Origin: UBA10103 sp964437185
GTDB lineage: Bacteria; Patescibacteriota; Minisyncoccia; Phycocordibacterales; UBA2100
Assembly: GCA_964437185.1 (NCBI GenBank)
Contig: CAYTFU010000020.1
Span: 1-8,649, forward strand
Direction: 5' to 3'
Length of the DNA: 8,649 nt
Below are positions 1-6,607 of the stretch, piece after piece. The notes below the pieces were generated by a model, which was given only the letters and a program-made list of their open reading frames with translations, ran no database searches and had not been told where the DNA came from. Position 1 is the stretch's first letter; every line of letters starts with the position of its first letter. The position numbers were made by a program, and so were the translations under genes.

Positions 1-41
1 CGAGTATCAGTCGGACGCTCTACCAGCTGAGCTATGCGCGC
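1..41 (-). tRNA. tRNA-Ile (anticodon GAU), 5' part; 3' part outside window
   Basis: Read on the minus strand from 41 down, the sequence gives a 7-nt acceptor arm (GCGCGCA), then U8-A9, the D-stem GCTC/GAGC with loop AGCTGGTA, one linker base, anticodon-stem bases TCCGA and loop CTGATAC. T33 is in place and the anticodon at 34-36 is GAT, so it should decode AUC/AUU isoleucine codons. The 3' side of the anticodon stem starts as expected (TCG pairs with CGA) before the window ends. Variable loop, T-arm and acceptor 3' strand are not visible. It lies on the same strand as the spermidine operon and the 16S gene. I see no convincing promoter in the 71-bp gap before it, so it may be co-transcribed with the operon. 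Confidence 0.9.
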
Positions 42-112
42 ATTTCTCAAACAGGATGATGTTAGCAAAAATGTCGCTCCGATGCCACTTTTGAGCCGCC
101 GATAGGCGAGAC

Positions 113-1336
113 TCACCCCATCCTCTTTTTGTAGTCTTCAAAATCAAACTTGCGGATGAGATGCGGTGCACTGTCTTTCCACAGCACAATATCGGGGTGT
201 GCAACACCGTTGAACATCGTGCACTGCACGAGATTGTATTGAATCCCATCTTGCATCACCACCCTGTCCCCTGCTTTGAGCGGTTGATCAAATACGTGGA
301 AATGACCGAGCTTGTCGCCCGTCACACATGTCCCGCCTGCGAGCTGGTACGCATGGTCGCCTGGCTTGATTTCACTCTGATCGCGCACTATGCGCGCTCC
401 GGCTACTGGCATATCGAGATCGGAGCTCAAGAGAAAATCCGGCGTGTGGGCATTAAACGACATATCGAGAATTGCGATTTTGTATGGCACGTCATCTCTA
501 TTCACCACGTCAAGCACGCGCGCGACGAGCGAGCCCACGTATTTCACAATCGCAGCACCCGGCTCCATGTGCACTTCGACGCTGTATTTCTTTTTGAATT
601 CGTTGATTGAGGCAATGAGACCTTCGACGTCGTAATCATCATTTGTGATCATCTGCCCGCCACCCCAGTTGATCCACTTCATGCCAGGGAAGTACGGGCC
701 AAATTTTGCCTCGACTTCTTTCAGAGCACCCTGCAGATCGCCGTATTGCTTGTCGACAAACAGGTGGAAGTGAAATCCACTGATTCCTTCCAGCGCTTTC
801 GGATCGGCCGCAAGTGCCGCCTTAAATTCACTTATGCGAATACCGAGTCTCGAACCCGGCGCACACGGACTCCATAACCCTCCATGCTCGTCTCCTCCAC
901 TCATGTACTCAGGGTTGAGGCGAAGACCGCACTCGCGCGCGAGTCCGCTGCTTTTTACAAACGCATCGACACGCGGCTTGAATTTCTTCCACTGATCAAA
1001 CGAATTGAAGATGATGGTGCTGCAATACTTCAGCACTTCGTCAAATTCCTCATCTTTGTACGCAGGCGCATACATATGTACCTCGTGATTAAATTCTTCG
1101 TACCCAAGTCGCGCCTCATTGAGCGAGCTCACTTCCGTGCCGTCTAAATATTCGCGTACAATGGGAAAAAGCTCCCAGGTAGCCCACGTCTTTAAGGCCT
1201 GAAACATCTTCGCGCCAGTCTTGTCCTTCACATACTTGAGTACACTCAAATTGTGCCGCAAAATCTCCTCTTCAATTACGAAAGAAGCTACGCCTATTTG
1301 TGACGGATCAATTTTTGATGCCGGACGCTGTGCCAT
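113..1336 (-). CDS. nspC: Carboxyspermidine/carboxynorspermidine decarboxylase
   Basis: Cytosolic PLP-dependent decarboxylase (fold type III, alanine racemase/DapDC-like) that converts carboxyspermidine to spermidine, the last step of the SAM-independent pathway. It has 407 residues, a usual family length. Visible motifs are the PLP lysine K49 in GAKMFQALK, GFHFHLF in the barrel, the phosphate-binding glycines in NWGGGQ, MEPGAA, and a C-terminal GGTCVTGD box with C337, the cysteine supplied across the dimer in this family. The ATG at 1336 is 2 nt after the stop of the dehydrogenase gene, so the two are translationally coupled. No good Shine-Dalgarno precedes it. The gene ends in TGA. Family members act on carboxyspermidine and carboxynorspermidine. 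Spermidine is the inferred product because agmatinase upstream supplies putrescine rather than diaminopropane. Confidence 0.93.
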   Translation of the reverse strand: MAQRPASKIDPSQIGVASFVIEEEILRHNLSVLKYVKDKTGAKMFQALKTWATWELFPIVREYLDGTEVSSLNEARLGYEEFNHEVHMYAPAYKDEEFDEVLKYCSTIIFNSFDQWKKFKPRVDAFVKSSGLARECGLRLNPEYMSGGDEHGGLWSPCAPGSRLGIRISEFKAALAADPKALEGISGFHFHLFVDKQYGDLQGALKEVEAKFGPYFPGMKWINWGGGQMITNDDYDVEGLIASINEFKKKYSVEVHMEPGAAIVKYVGSLVARVLDVVNRDDVPYKIAILDMSFNAHTPDFLLSSDLDMPVAGARIVRDQSEIKPGDHAYQLAGGTCVTGDKLGHFHVFDQPLKAGDRVVMQDGIQYNLVQCTMFNGVAHPDIVLWKDSAPHLIRKFDFEDYKKRMG

Positions 1337-1338
1337 GC

Positions 1339-2583
1339 CTATATCTTAGCAGGCAGGGGCTTGTAGTTGATTACCTTAAATGGCAGGCCGTTTTTGGCGA
1401 GCAGATTGAGGAATGGCTCTGGATCGAGCTGCTCCACGTTCCACACGCCCGCACCTTTCCATATACCCTTCGCCACCATAATAGCCGCAATTACTGGCGG
1501 GACGCCGGCCGTGTACGAGACGGCTTGTGAACCCACTTCTTTGAAGCACTTCGCATGATCGCAGACGTTGTAGATGTATTTTGTACTTTCTCTTGCCCCG
1601 AGCTTCTTCGAGGGGTTTTTGTACTTTACGCCCGTGATGATACAGCCGATTACCGCCTTACCTTTGTAGCCGGTACCGAGCGACGATGGATCAGGAAGAA
1701 GCGCCTTCAAAAATTGAATCGGGATTATTTCCCTGCCCTCATACATCACGGGGTCTATGCGTGAAATGCCAATGGATTCCATCACACGGAGGTGAGTAAG
1801 ATAATTTTCACCAAAGGTCATCCAGAAGCGCATGCGCTCGAGGCCGGGGAGATGCTTTGCGAGCGATTCCATTTCTTCGTGATACAAGAGGTAGCTCTCT
1901 CGCTTCCCTGCGACAGGATAGTTGAAGGTAAAGTGAACACTCTTTGGATCCATGATCGGTGGCGTCTTTACCCACTTCCCCTTATTGAAGTGCTTCACCA
2001 CCTGCGTGACCTCGCGAATGTTGATTTCGGGATTAAAGTTGGTCGCAAACGATTTGCCGTGACTTCCGGCATTCGCGTCGAGTATGTCGACGAAACGCAC
2101 TTTATCGAAATACTTTTTCAAGATGTACGCGCAGTATGCATTGGTGACACCCGGATCAAACCCTGCGCCGAGTACCGCCATGATGCCTCGCTTCTTGAAG
2201 CGATCCTGGTAGGCCCACTGCCAGCTGTACTCGAAGTGCGCCTCGTCTTTTGGCTCATAGTTGGCCGTGTCGATGTAGTGTACACCCGTCTCGAGGCACG
2301 CATCCATGATCGTGAGATCTTGGTACGGCAGTGCGAGGTTGATAACGATTTCGGCGTCCGTCTTTTTGATGAGGGCAACCGTTTCCGGCACATTGTCTGC
2401 ATCGACGACATGCGTATGGATGTCGACGCCCCAGCGCTTTTTTACATCCGCCTTTATCGCATTGGGCTTCGCGATCGAGCGACTCGCGAGGTGAATCTCT
2501 GAGAACACGTCTTTGTTGATCGCACACTTATGCGCCGCCACACTCCCTACCCCACCTGCACCAATAATGAGTACTTTTGTCAT
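1339..2583 (-). CDS. Carboxyspermidine dehydrogenase (saccharopine dehydrogenase family)
   Basis: 414-residue NAD(P)H enzyme expected to condense putrescine with L-aspartate beta-semialdehyde and reduce the imine to carboxyspermidine. The N-terminal Rossmann motif is clear: KVLIIGAGGVGSVAAHKC (G8, G10, G13). It is followed by LASR at the end of beta2, the family-typical YIDTANYEP segment, and GFDPGVTNAYC. The C-terminal half carries the substrate-domain stretch VSYTAGVPPVIAA. Family members include saccharopine dehydrogenase (lysine), but pairing with the decarboxylase directly downstream and agmatinase directly upstream points to the polyamine enzyme (CASDH). The ATG at 2583 is 3 nt after the agmatinase stop, the C-terminus is 2 nt from the next ATG, and no Shine-Dalgarno is visible. 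The aspartate-semialdehyde supply genes (lysC, asd) are not in this window. Confidence 0.92.
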   Translation of the reverse strand: MTKVLIIGAGGVGSVAAHKCAINKDVFSEIHLASRSIAKPNAIKADVKKRWGVDIHTHVVDADNVPETVALIKKTDAEIVINLALPYQDLTIMDACLETGVHYIDTANYEPKDEAHFEYSWQWAYQDRFKKRGIMAVLGAGFDPGVTNAYCAYILKKYFDKVRFVDILDANAGSHGKSFATNFNPEINIREVTQVVKHFNKGKWVKTPPIMDPKSVHFTFNYPVAGKRESYLLYHEEMESLAKHLPGLERMRFWMTFGENYLTHLRVMESIGISRIDPVMYEGREIIPIQFLKALLPDPSSLGTGYKGKAVIGCIITGVKYKNPSKKLGARESTKYIYNVCDHAKCFKEVGSQAVSYTAGVPPVIAAIMVAKGIWKGAGVWNVEQLDPEPFLNLLAKNGLPFKVINYKPLPAKI

Positions 2584-2586
2584 ACG

Positions 2587-3438
2587 CTATTTTGCAAATA
2601 CATACCCTAGTAATGTGTACACGAGCTTTGCTGCGAGGAAATCAGGCGCGGGCACACCCTTTTTTGGCGCCAACTCTACGATATCAAATCCGACGACATT
2701 TTTCTCCTTTGTGACCTTTCGGAGGAATGTGAGTACCTGATACCAATCGAGGCCACCTGGCTCAGGCGTACCTGTCGATGGCATGAAGGCGGGGTCAAAG
2801 ACATCGAGGTCAATAGTGATGAATATGTTGTCTGTCAGCTGTTGCACCGCCTTACCCATCCACGCATCGTTGTCGTGAATGTCTTTCGCATAGAAAATTT
2901 TATCCTTCTTTATATTTTGGTACTCACCAATATCGACGCTCCTGATCCCGACCTGCACGACGGGACACACATCTTTCACGCGTGCCATAGCGCAGGCATG
3001 ATTGTTTTTCGAGCCGTGAAATTCCTCGCGCATGTCGGTGTGCGCGTCGAGCTGAAGAACCGAAAGGTTCTTGTACTTCTTCGCATGTGGGTACACTGCG
3101 CCCGGAGTGACCGAGTGTTCACCACCGAGGCCTGCGTAAAATTTGCCTTTCGCGATGATTTCGGCTGCCGCTTTCTCTACGGCTGCGACCATTTTCTCGG
3201 GCGAGCGCTTTTCTTTTACCGGCGCTTCCACGTAGATGCCCCGCTTATACACTTCCGAATTCGTCTCGATATCGTAGTTTTCAAGATACGGCGAGGCGGC
3301 AATAATCGCATCAGGGCCCTTGTCGGCGCCCTTGCCGTACGTACTCGTGCCGTCGTACGGAATGGGGAGAATGGCTATTTTTGCCGTTTTTGGATTGCTA
3401 AATTCTTTGGGAAAGTCACCAAAAATTTGTTTTTTCAT
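2587..3438 (-). CDS. speB: Agmatinase (ureohydrolase family)
   Basis: Hydrolyses agmatine to putrescine and urea using a binuclear Mn centre. 283 residues from the chosen ATG at 3438, a normal length. All metal ligands of the arginase/agmatinase family are present: H108 in GGEHS, D131/H133/D135 in LDAHTDMR, and D210/D212 in TIDLDVFDPAFMPSTGTPEPGG. The N-terminal part (LPIPYDGTSTYGKGADKGP) resembles the archaeal/Thermotoga-like agmatinase branch. An in-frame GTG at 3456 would add six residues and overlap the speA stop. I prefer the ATG because the protein then starts MKKQIF and lies 11 nt after the speA stop. No strong Shine-Dalgarno is seen. It sits between the genes that make agmatine and use putrescine, which fixes its role. 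Confidence 0.93.
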   Translation of the reverse strand: MKKQIFGDFPKEFSNPKTAKIAILPIPYDGTSTYGKGADKGPDAIIAASPYLENYDIETNSEVYKRGIYVEAPVKEKRSPEKMVAAVEKAAAEIIAKGKFYAGLGGEHSVTPGAVYPHAKKYKNLSVLQLDAHTDMREEFHGSKNNHACAMARVKDVCPVVQVGIRSVDIGEYQNIKKDKIFYAKDIHDNDAWMGKAVQQLTDNIFITIDLDVFDPAFMPSTGTPEPGGLDWYQVLTFLRKVTKEKNVVGFDIVELAPKKGVPAPDFLAAKLVYTLLGYVFAK

Positions 3439-3449
3439 AGGACGGTATC

Positions 3450-4907
3450 TTACCACCCAAATTGTTTGCCCACATCTTCTGCGGTCTCACGCTTACGTAC
3501 CACCTTGATTTCTCCATTTGCTGCGAGGAGTTTGAGGGGCGAGGATATGAGGCAGTGGTGCGAGGCGAGGGAATCTTGGTATGCACCGGTGTCGAGAAAC
3601 GCCACATAGAGATCATCACAATCAGCAAGCCGCGGCAGCGCCACATACGAACCGCCAGCCGTGTACTTGTCGTCACTGTCGCATGAGCTACCCGCGAGCC
3701 ATACGCGCGCGAGCTTCCGATTTTTCAAGTGATTGACTGGCACCACGTGCCATTTTTGCTTCAGAGCCCACGTGTCGGTGAGATCGTTCATGAAGCTGCC
3801 GTCGATGGTGTACCAACTATTGCCACCTTTGTTGTACGCGGCTTTTTCGGAGAGGATTTTGTAAATGGTGATCTGCGCAGGAGCGACTACATACCGACCC
3901 CACTCGGCGATAAGGTTGGGGTGTTTGACCTCGAGCTTGTCGCACTGTTTTTTTGCCGCCTTGACGATTTGCTGAATGAGACTCTTCCCCGAGTAGAAGC
4001 GCTTCCGCTTTTCGTAGGGCACACCCGCTCCTCCGCCAATATCGACCGTATCGAGCTGCGGATTCTTCTCACGCATTTTTGCATAAAGCCACAGTGCGCG
4101 CTTGAGCGGTCGCACAAAGCCGGTGATGTGCTCGACTTGGCTTGAAATGTGATAGTGCAAGACGGAGAGATTGCGGATTTTGCCGAGCTCAAGGAGTTCG
4201 GTCTCGCTGAAGCCGTATCTGTTGTAGCGTTTGTCCCAGTGACTCGCGACTTTTACATCGAGATCTACTCGTATGCCCACTTCTCCATTGAACTTCTTCA
4301 TTCTTTCGAGCTCCACCCGATCTTCGATGATCGGAATCACGGTGAGCCCCTTGCCACGCAACTCCTCGATAAGCTCGATGTATCGCTCGGTCTTTGGACC
4401 ATTGCAGATGACGCGAATCTTGTTGTTGAATCTATCCTGCTCGATCATACGCTTCACCAAGAAGAGCTCGTTGGCGGATGCAACGTCGAGATTGGCTCCC
4501 TCCGCTACCGTGGGGAGTACAAATTCTTTATTCTGATTCACTTTCATCGGGTAGTGGTAATGAAACTTACCCTTATACCCCGTCACCTTGATATAAGCAT
4601 TAAACGTATCTATAAGATCGCGCACGCGGCTCTCGACAATCGTGGGGAAGAATATTTCTGTGGGGCTTCCGTGCTTCTTGATAATGTTATGAATGTTGTA
4701 CTGGTAGTTGCCTTCACGTACAAGAAGCGTCCCCTCTTCAGTAATATCGAAGGGTGCAGTATTAACGTCTTCTCGGCCGAGTTGCCAGAATTTTTTGTGG
4801 CCGTTTTTTTTGGGTTTTTTTCGTCCGCTTTCCGTGCTCATCTCTCGTATCCGGTAGTCCTTACGACCGGCTATTCTGATATGCCCGCGCACTGCGAGTG
4901 CCGACAT
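3450..4907 (-). CDS. speA: Arginine decarboxylase, biosynthetic SpeA-like, short form
   Basis: PLP-dependent, fold-type III decarboxylase turning arginine into agmatine, the pathway's first step. 485 residues from the ATG at 4907, much shorter than the roughly 630-660 residues of classical SpeA. Motifs: HYHYPMKVNQNK with PLP lysine K122, VICNGPKTERYIELI, GIRVDLDVKVASHWDK, the LHYHISSQ barrel strand, the DIGGGAGVPYE phosphate loop, AEWGR, and the GSSCDSDDKY box with C409. AEWGR replaces the more usual E-S-G-R. Start: the ATG at 4907 has AGGGGG just upstream. An ATG at 4841 (463 residues, MSTESGRKKPKK, preceded by GAGAG) and a TTG at 4967 are alternatives. The first ~45 residues are basic and not conserved-looking, so the 4841 start is quite possible. 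First gene of the operon; 11 nt precede speB. The context makes diaminopimelate decarboxylase unlikely. Confidence 0.88.
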   Translation of the reverse strand: MSALAVRGHIRIAGRKDYRIREMSTESGRKKPKKNGHKKFWQLGREDVNTAPFDITEEGTLLVREGNYQYNIHNIIKKHGSPTEIFFPTIVESRVRDLIDTFNAYIKVTGYKGKFHYHYPMKVNQNKEFVLPTVAEGANLDVASANELFLVKRMIEQDRFNNKIRVICNGPKTERYIELIEELRGKGLTVIPIIEDRVELERMKKFNGEVGIRVDLDVKVASHWDKRYNRYGFSETELLELGKIRNLSVLHYHISSQVEHITGFVRPLKRALWLYAKMREKNPQLDTVDIGGGAGVPYEKRKRFYSGKSLIQQIVKAAKKQCDKLEVKHPNLIAEWGRYVVAPAQITIYKILSEKAAYNKGGNSWYTIDGSFMNDLTDTWALKQKWHVVPVNHLKNRKLARVWLAGSSCDSDDKYTAGGSYVALPRLADCDDLYVAFLDTGAYQDSLASHHCLISSPLKLLAANGEIKVVRKRETAEDVGKQFGW

Positions 4908-5000
4908 AATACCCCCTATTTCAAAATACGCAATACTTTTTGCCACTTTTCCACAGGTGTGGCCCAACCGAGGGCGAGCCGGCAGATATGTGGAAAAACC
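4908..5000. other. Intergenic region upstream of the spermidine operon, with an inverted pair of DnaA-box-like 9-mers
   Basis: This 93-bp gap separates the VOC gene from speA and must hold the operon promoter unless VOC transcription reads through. TTTTCCACA occurs at 4947-4955 on plus and again at 4989-4997 on minus, forming an inverted pair with a 33-nt spacer. CCACAGGTGTGG at 4951-4962 is a 12-bp palindrome overlapping the first. TTTTCCACA fits the relaxed DnaA box TTWTNCACA. For a promoter, the best minus-strand candidate is TATTTT at 4923-4928 with TGGAAA at 4948-4953 (19-nt spacer), which is weak. If it is used, the 5' leader before the ATG at 4907 would be about ten bases and contain AGGGGG. 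No U-rich terminator follows the VOC stop. Confidence 0.4.
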
Positions 5001-5474
5001 CTATCCGCGGCGGGCGGCTTCGATAGCAGCGACGTCGATTTTTTGCATGGTCATCATTGCATCAAACGCACGCTTAGCCTCGGCTCCACCGGCTGCCATA
5101 GCTTCGGTGAGCGCTCGCGGTGTGATCTGCCAATTCAATCCCCATTTGTCTTTGCACCAGCCGCACATGCTCTCCTGTCCCCCATTCCCCACTATCGCGT
5201 TCCAGTACTTATCAGTTTCTGCCTGATCGTCCGTCGCGATCTGAAAGGAAAACGCCTCGCTCTGCTTGAAGGTCGGGCCACCATTGATAGCGATACAAGG
5301 AATCCCAACGACGGTAAATTCTACCGTCAGTACATCACCTTTCTTACCATCAGGAAAATCTGAGGGTGCATGCTGAACGGCGCCTACTTTGCTATCGGGA
5401 AACGTAGCAGCATAAAACTCCGCCGCAGATTCCGCATCCTTCTCGTACCACAGACAAATGGTGTTTTTGTTCAT
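5001..5474 (-). CDS. VOC superfamily protein, PhnB/3-demethylubiquinone methyltransferase-like
   Basis: 157-residue protein of the vicinal oxygen chelate fold, PhnB/YjdN-like subfamily. Characteristic segments are CLWYEKDAESAAEFYAATFPDSKV at the N-terminus, then VEFTVVGIPCIAINGGPTF, AFSFQIATDDQAETDKYWN and MCGWCKDKWGLNWQITP. The C-terminus is alanine-rich and helical, as in relatives. The biochemical activity of this subfamily is mostly unknown, so no reaction is assigned. A TTG two codons upstream (5480) is possible, but the ATG at 5474 is preferred because a -10 box ends exactly 6 nt before it. The gene is not obviously linked in function to the spermidine operon downstream. Such genes are commonly exchanged between bacteria, but I see no direct sign of transfer here. 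Confidence 0.88.
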   Translation of the reverse strand: MNKNTICLWYEKDAESAAEFYAATFPDSKVGAVQHAPSDFPDGKKGDVLTVEFTVVGIPCIAINGGPTFKQSEAFSFQIATDDQAETDKYWNAIVGNGGQESMCGWCKDKWGLNWQITPRALTEAMAAGGAEAKRAFDAMMTMQKIDVAAIEAARRG

Positions 5475-5480
5475 ACGCAA

Positions 5481-5489
5481 ATAGTATCA
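5481..5489 (-). promoter_or_regulatory. Extended -10 promoter of the VOC gene, placed for a leaderless transcript
   Basis: On the minus strand TGATACTAT fits the extended -10 form TGnTATAAT with one mismatch. The hexamer TACTAT ends 6 nt before the ATG at 5474, so transcription would start at or within a base or two of the start codon. No clear -35 box is seen, which is usual for extended -10 promoters. No Shine-Dalgarno exists in the gap. Confidence 0.5.
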
Positions 5490-5513
5490 GAAATGCCGCT
5501 CGACGAAACGACG

Positions 5514-5768
5514 CTACCTGTAAGCATCCTTCCGATCCGTAATGCGCTGCACATAGACAGTATCGTCCGCGTAATCAAACAAAATGCGGTAGTCTCCCAC
5601 CCGCTTGCGGTAGCCATCGAACGGTGGTTTCAACTTTACAATGCCTATGCGACGAATAGGAAACGCTTCGAGATCATCAATTGCCTTAGCGACTCGAATT
5701 TGGACGTTTCGGGGCAATTTCTTCAATTCTTCGGTTGCGCTCGAAAGAAAAATTAGCTTAGAGGCCAT
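5514..5768 (-). CDS. RelE/ParE-family toxin
   Basis: 84-residue basic protein of the RelE/ParE toxin superfamily, likely a ribosome-dependent mRNA endonuclease or a gyrase inhibitor. Family features are the N-terminal strand KLIFLSSATEELKKLP, helix RVAKAIDDLEAF, then the diagnostic LKPPFDGYRKRVGDYRILF and the tail VYVQRITDRKDAYR. Basic residues R54, R56 and R61 and the late Y83 are where RelE-type active residues lie. The usual histidine of the tail (as in GHR) is an aspartate here (TDR). The start overlaps the antitoxin end by 11 bp, normal for this TA layout. Whether it cuts mRNA or poisons gyrase cannot be told from sequence alone. Confidence 0.88.
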   Translation of the reverse strand: MASKLIFLSSATEELKKLPRNVQIRVAKAIDDLEAFPIRRIGIVKLKPPFDGYRKRVGDYRILFDYADDTVYVQRITDRKDAYR

Positions 5769-5997
5769 ATTGCTTCCTTAGTTTATCCCAAGGAATACCC
5801 TTTTCTCCTTTGTGCTGTTCTCTCGCCATCATGAGCGCAATGCCGTCCTCCAGGTCCTCAAGATCCTCTCGACTAATGATGGTGACCACAGGGATACCAC
5901 CTTTCTCAAGGGTAATGCGCTCCCCCTTTAAGACACGCTTGACGACTGCGCCCAGATTGACGCGGGCTTTTGTGATGGGCATTGTGGTCATATGCAT
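5758..5997 (-). CDS. Phd/YefM-family antitoxin
   Basis: 79-residue antitoxin. The N-terminal part, MTTMPITKARVNLGAVVKRV, is a Phd/YefM DNA-binding and dimer fold. ERITLEKGGIPVVTIISREDLEDLED matches the family's central strands and helix. The C-terminal MAREQHKGEKGIPWDKLRKQYGL is the flexible toxin-binding tail. The first ATG (5997) gives M-H-M; ATGs at 5991 and 5982 are also in frame and the exact start is uncertain. It lies first in the pair, followed by an overlapping RelE-type toxin. It probably represses its own promoter through the palindrome at 6003-6020. Confidence 0.88.
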   Translation of the reverse strand: MHMTTMPITKARVNLGAVVKRVLKGERITLEKGGIPVVTIISREDLEDLEDGIALMMAREQHKGEKGIPWDKLRKQYGL

Positions 5998-6002
5998 GAG
6001 TA

Positions 6003-6020
6003 TTGATTAATATACATCAA
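6003..6020. promoter_or_regulatory. Candidate operator for the Phd/RelE TA pair
   Basis: An inverted repeat TTGAT-N8-ATCAA overlaps the last base of the -10 box and the expected transcription start of the antitoxin gene. Phd/YefM antitoxins usually bind palindromes at this position to autorepress. Binding is inferred only from position and symmetry. Confidence 0.45.
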
Positions 6021-6047
6021 TTGTACCTCCCTCTGTCATCCCGTCAA
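6020..6047 (-). promoter_or_regulatory. Sigma70-type promoter of the Phd/RelE TA pair
   Basis: On the minus strand TTGACG (-35, 6042-6047) and TACAAT (-10, 6020-6025) are separated by 16 nt. This is among the best promoter matches in the window. The expected start lies about 7 nt downstream, leaving a leader of some 16 nt before the ATG at 5997. An AGGGAGG lies in the spacer, upstream of the start, so it cannot act as a ribosome-binding site for this transcript. Confidence 0.7.
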
Positions 6048-6066
6048 GCTCTCAAGAGTTGCGTCC

Positions 6067-6131
6067 AAATGGGTATGCAGGGTCAGATGCCTGCAGACAC
6101 CTGACGTTGGGTATACCAAATCCGCCCATTT
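6067..6131. repeat. Nested palindromic intergenic element (REP-like)
   Basis: Three nested inverted repeats lie between the divergent TA and membrane-protein genes: AAATGGG/CCCATTT (6067-6073, 6125-6131), GGTAT/ATACC (6072-6076, 6113-6117, overlapping the outer arm) and a central 24-nt hairpin at 6082-6105 with TGCA in its loop. On plus the central stem has two A-C mismatches; on minus these become G-U pairs, giving a 10-bp stem. TGGGTAT also occurs twice as a direct repeat (6070-6076, 6109-6115). No T-run follows, and it lies upstream of both neighbours, so it is not a normal terminator. Confidence 0.55.
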
Positions 6132-6144
6132 CTAAATCTTTCAT

Positions 6145-6172
6145 TTCCCATCCTGTTGCATTGCGATAGTAT
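6145..6172 (+). promoter_or_regulatory. Candidate promoter of the small membrane-protein gene, leaderless spacing
   Basis: TTCCCA (6145-6150) and TAGTAT (6167-6172) with a 16-nt spacer match sigma70 boxes at four positions each. The -10 ends 6 nt before the ATG at 6179, so the transcript would begin at or near the start codon. There is no Shine-Dalgarno in between. Confidence 0.4.
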
Positions 6173-6178
6173 TACTAA

Positions 6179-6511
6179 ATGTGGACTTTCGACGCCGTCC
6201 TCTTGCTTGCCGCGAAGATGGGATTAGCGTTGATTGGATTAATAATTCTCGCAAGATTTCTATTCATTCCCTATCTTTGGTGGAAATACGACGGACCTAT
6301 TCAGAAAATAATTGACGATGTTGATGCGGCCAAGAAAAAGCTTCACCAGGATTCAGCTGGACGCGGGATTACGACAGGGGGACTGGCCCCGCATCTCGCA
6401 GCAGTAGAGCGATCTGCTCAAGAAAAGCTTGAGATATTAAAACTTAAACGAGGACACTTCCTAGATAGAATCAATCTTTTGATTTCGATGGCATCGATCG
6501 GCAGATCCTAG
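6179..6511 (+). CDS. Small single-pass membrane protein with charged helical tail, function unknown
   Basis: 110 residues, not recognised. A hydrophobic stretch at about residues 7-35 (LIGLIILARFLFIPYLWW at its end) is one membrane helix, with a lysine near its start (AAKMG). After it, IQKIIDDVDAAKKKLHQD (41-58) and LAAVERSAQEKLEILKLKRG (73-92) are charged amphipathic helices that could form a coiled coil, joined by a glycine-rich turn GRGITTGG. There is no signal-peptidase motif, so it is probably an anchored cytoplasmic-facing or periplasmic-facing helical protein; the side cannot be decided. The start ATG at 6179 follows a -10-like box by 6 nt. The gene stands alone, with 96 bp to the next start. 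It could be an assembly or division scaffold, but nothing visible supports a specific role. Confidence 0.65.
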   Translation: MWTFDAVLLLAAKMGLALIGLIILARFLFIPYLWWKYDGPIQKIIDDVDAAKKKLHQDSAGRGITTGGLAPHLAAVERSAQEKLEILKLKRGHFLDRINLLISMASIGRS

Positions 6512-6607
6512 ATTTGCTCTTTTGTCCCGTCCATTCCCTCGCATTTGCGCGACGTGGGCCAATCTGATAGGTTGCGGACTGGCAATATCCCGAAAGGATC
6601 TTCGAAA

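Noticed and set aside
42..112. Terminator of the spermidine operon
   Set aside because: On minus there is only a 4-bp stem (CGCC/GGCG) with no T-run after it, and a later TTTTT without a stem; not enough to call.
7..249. 80-codon minus frame ending in HSSAGRASD
   Set aside because: That peptide is the translation of a tRNA D-arm; the frame runs across the tRNA-Ile and the end of nspC.
1792..2502. 236-codon plus-strand frame opposite the dehydrogenase
   Set aside because: It is antisense to a well-conserved Rossmann enzyme; no recognisable protein features.
4947..4997. Replication origin
   Set aside because: Only two 9-mers, no AT-rich unwinding element, no dnaA, dnaN or gidA nearby.
4149..5363. 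404-codon open frame on plus opposite speA and the VOC gene
   Set aside because: The minus-strand frames have clear family motifs throughout. The plus frame shows no domain, crosses two genes and the intergenic region, and is a shadow of the codon bias.
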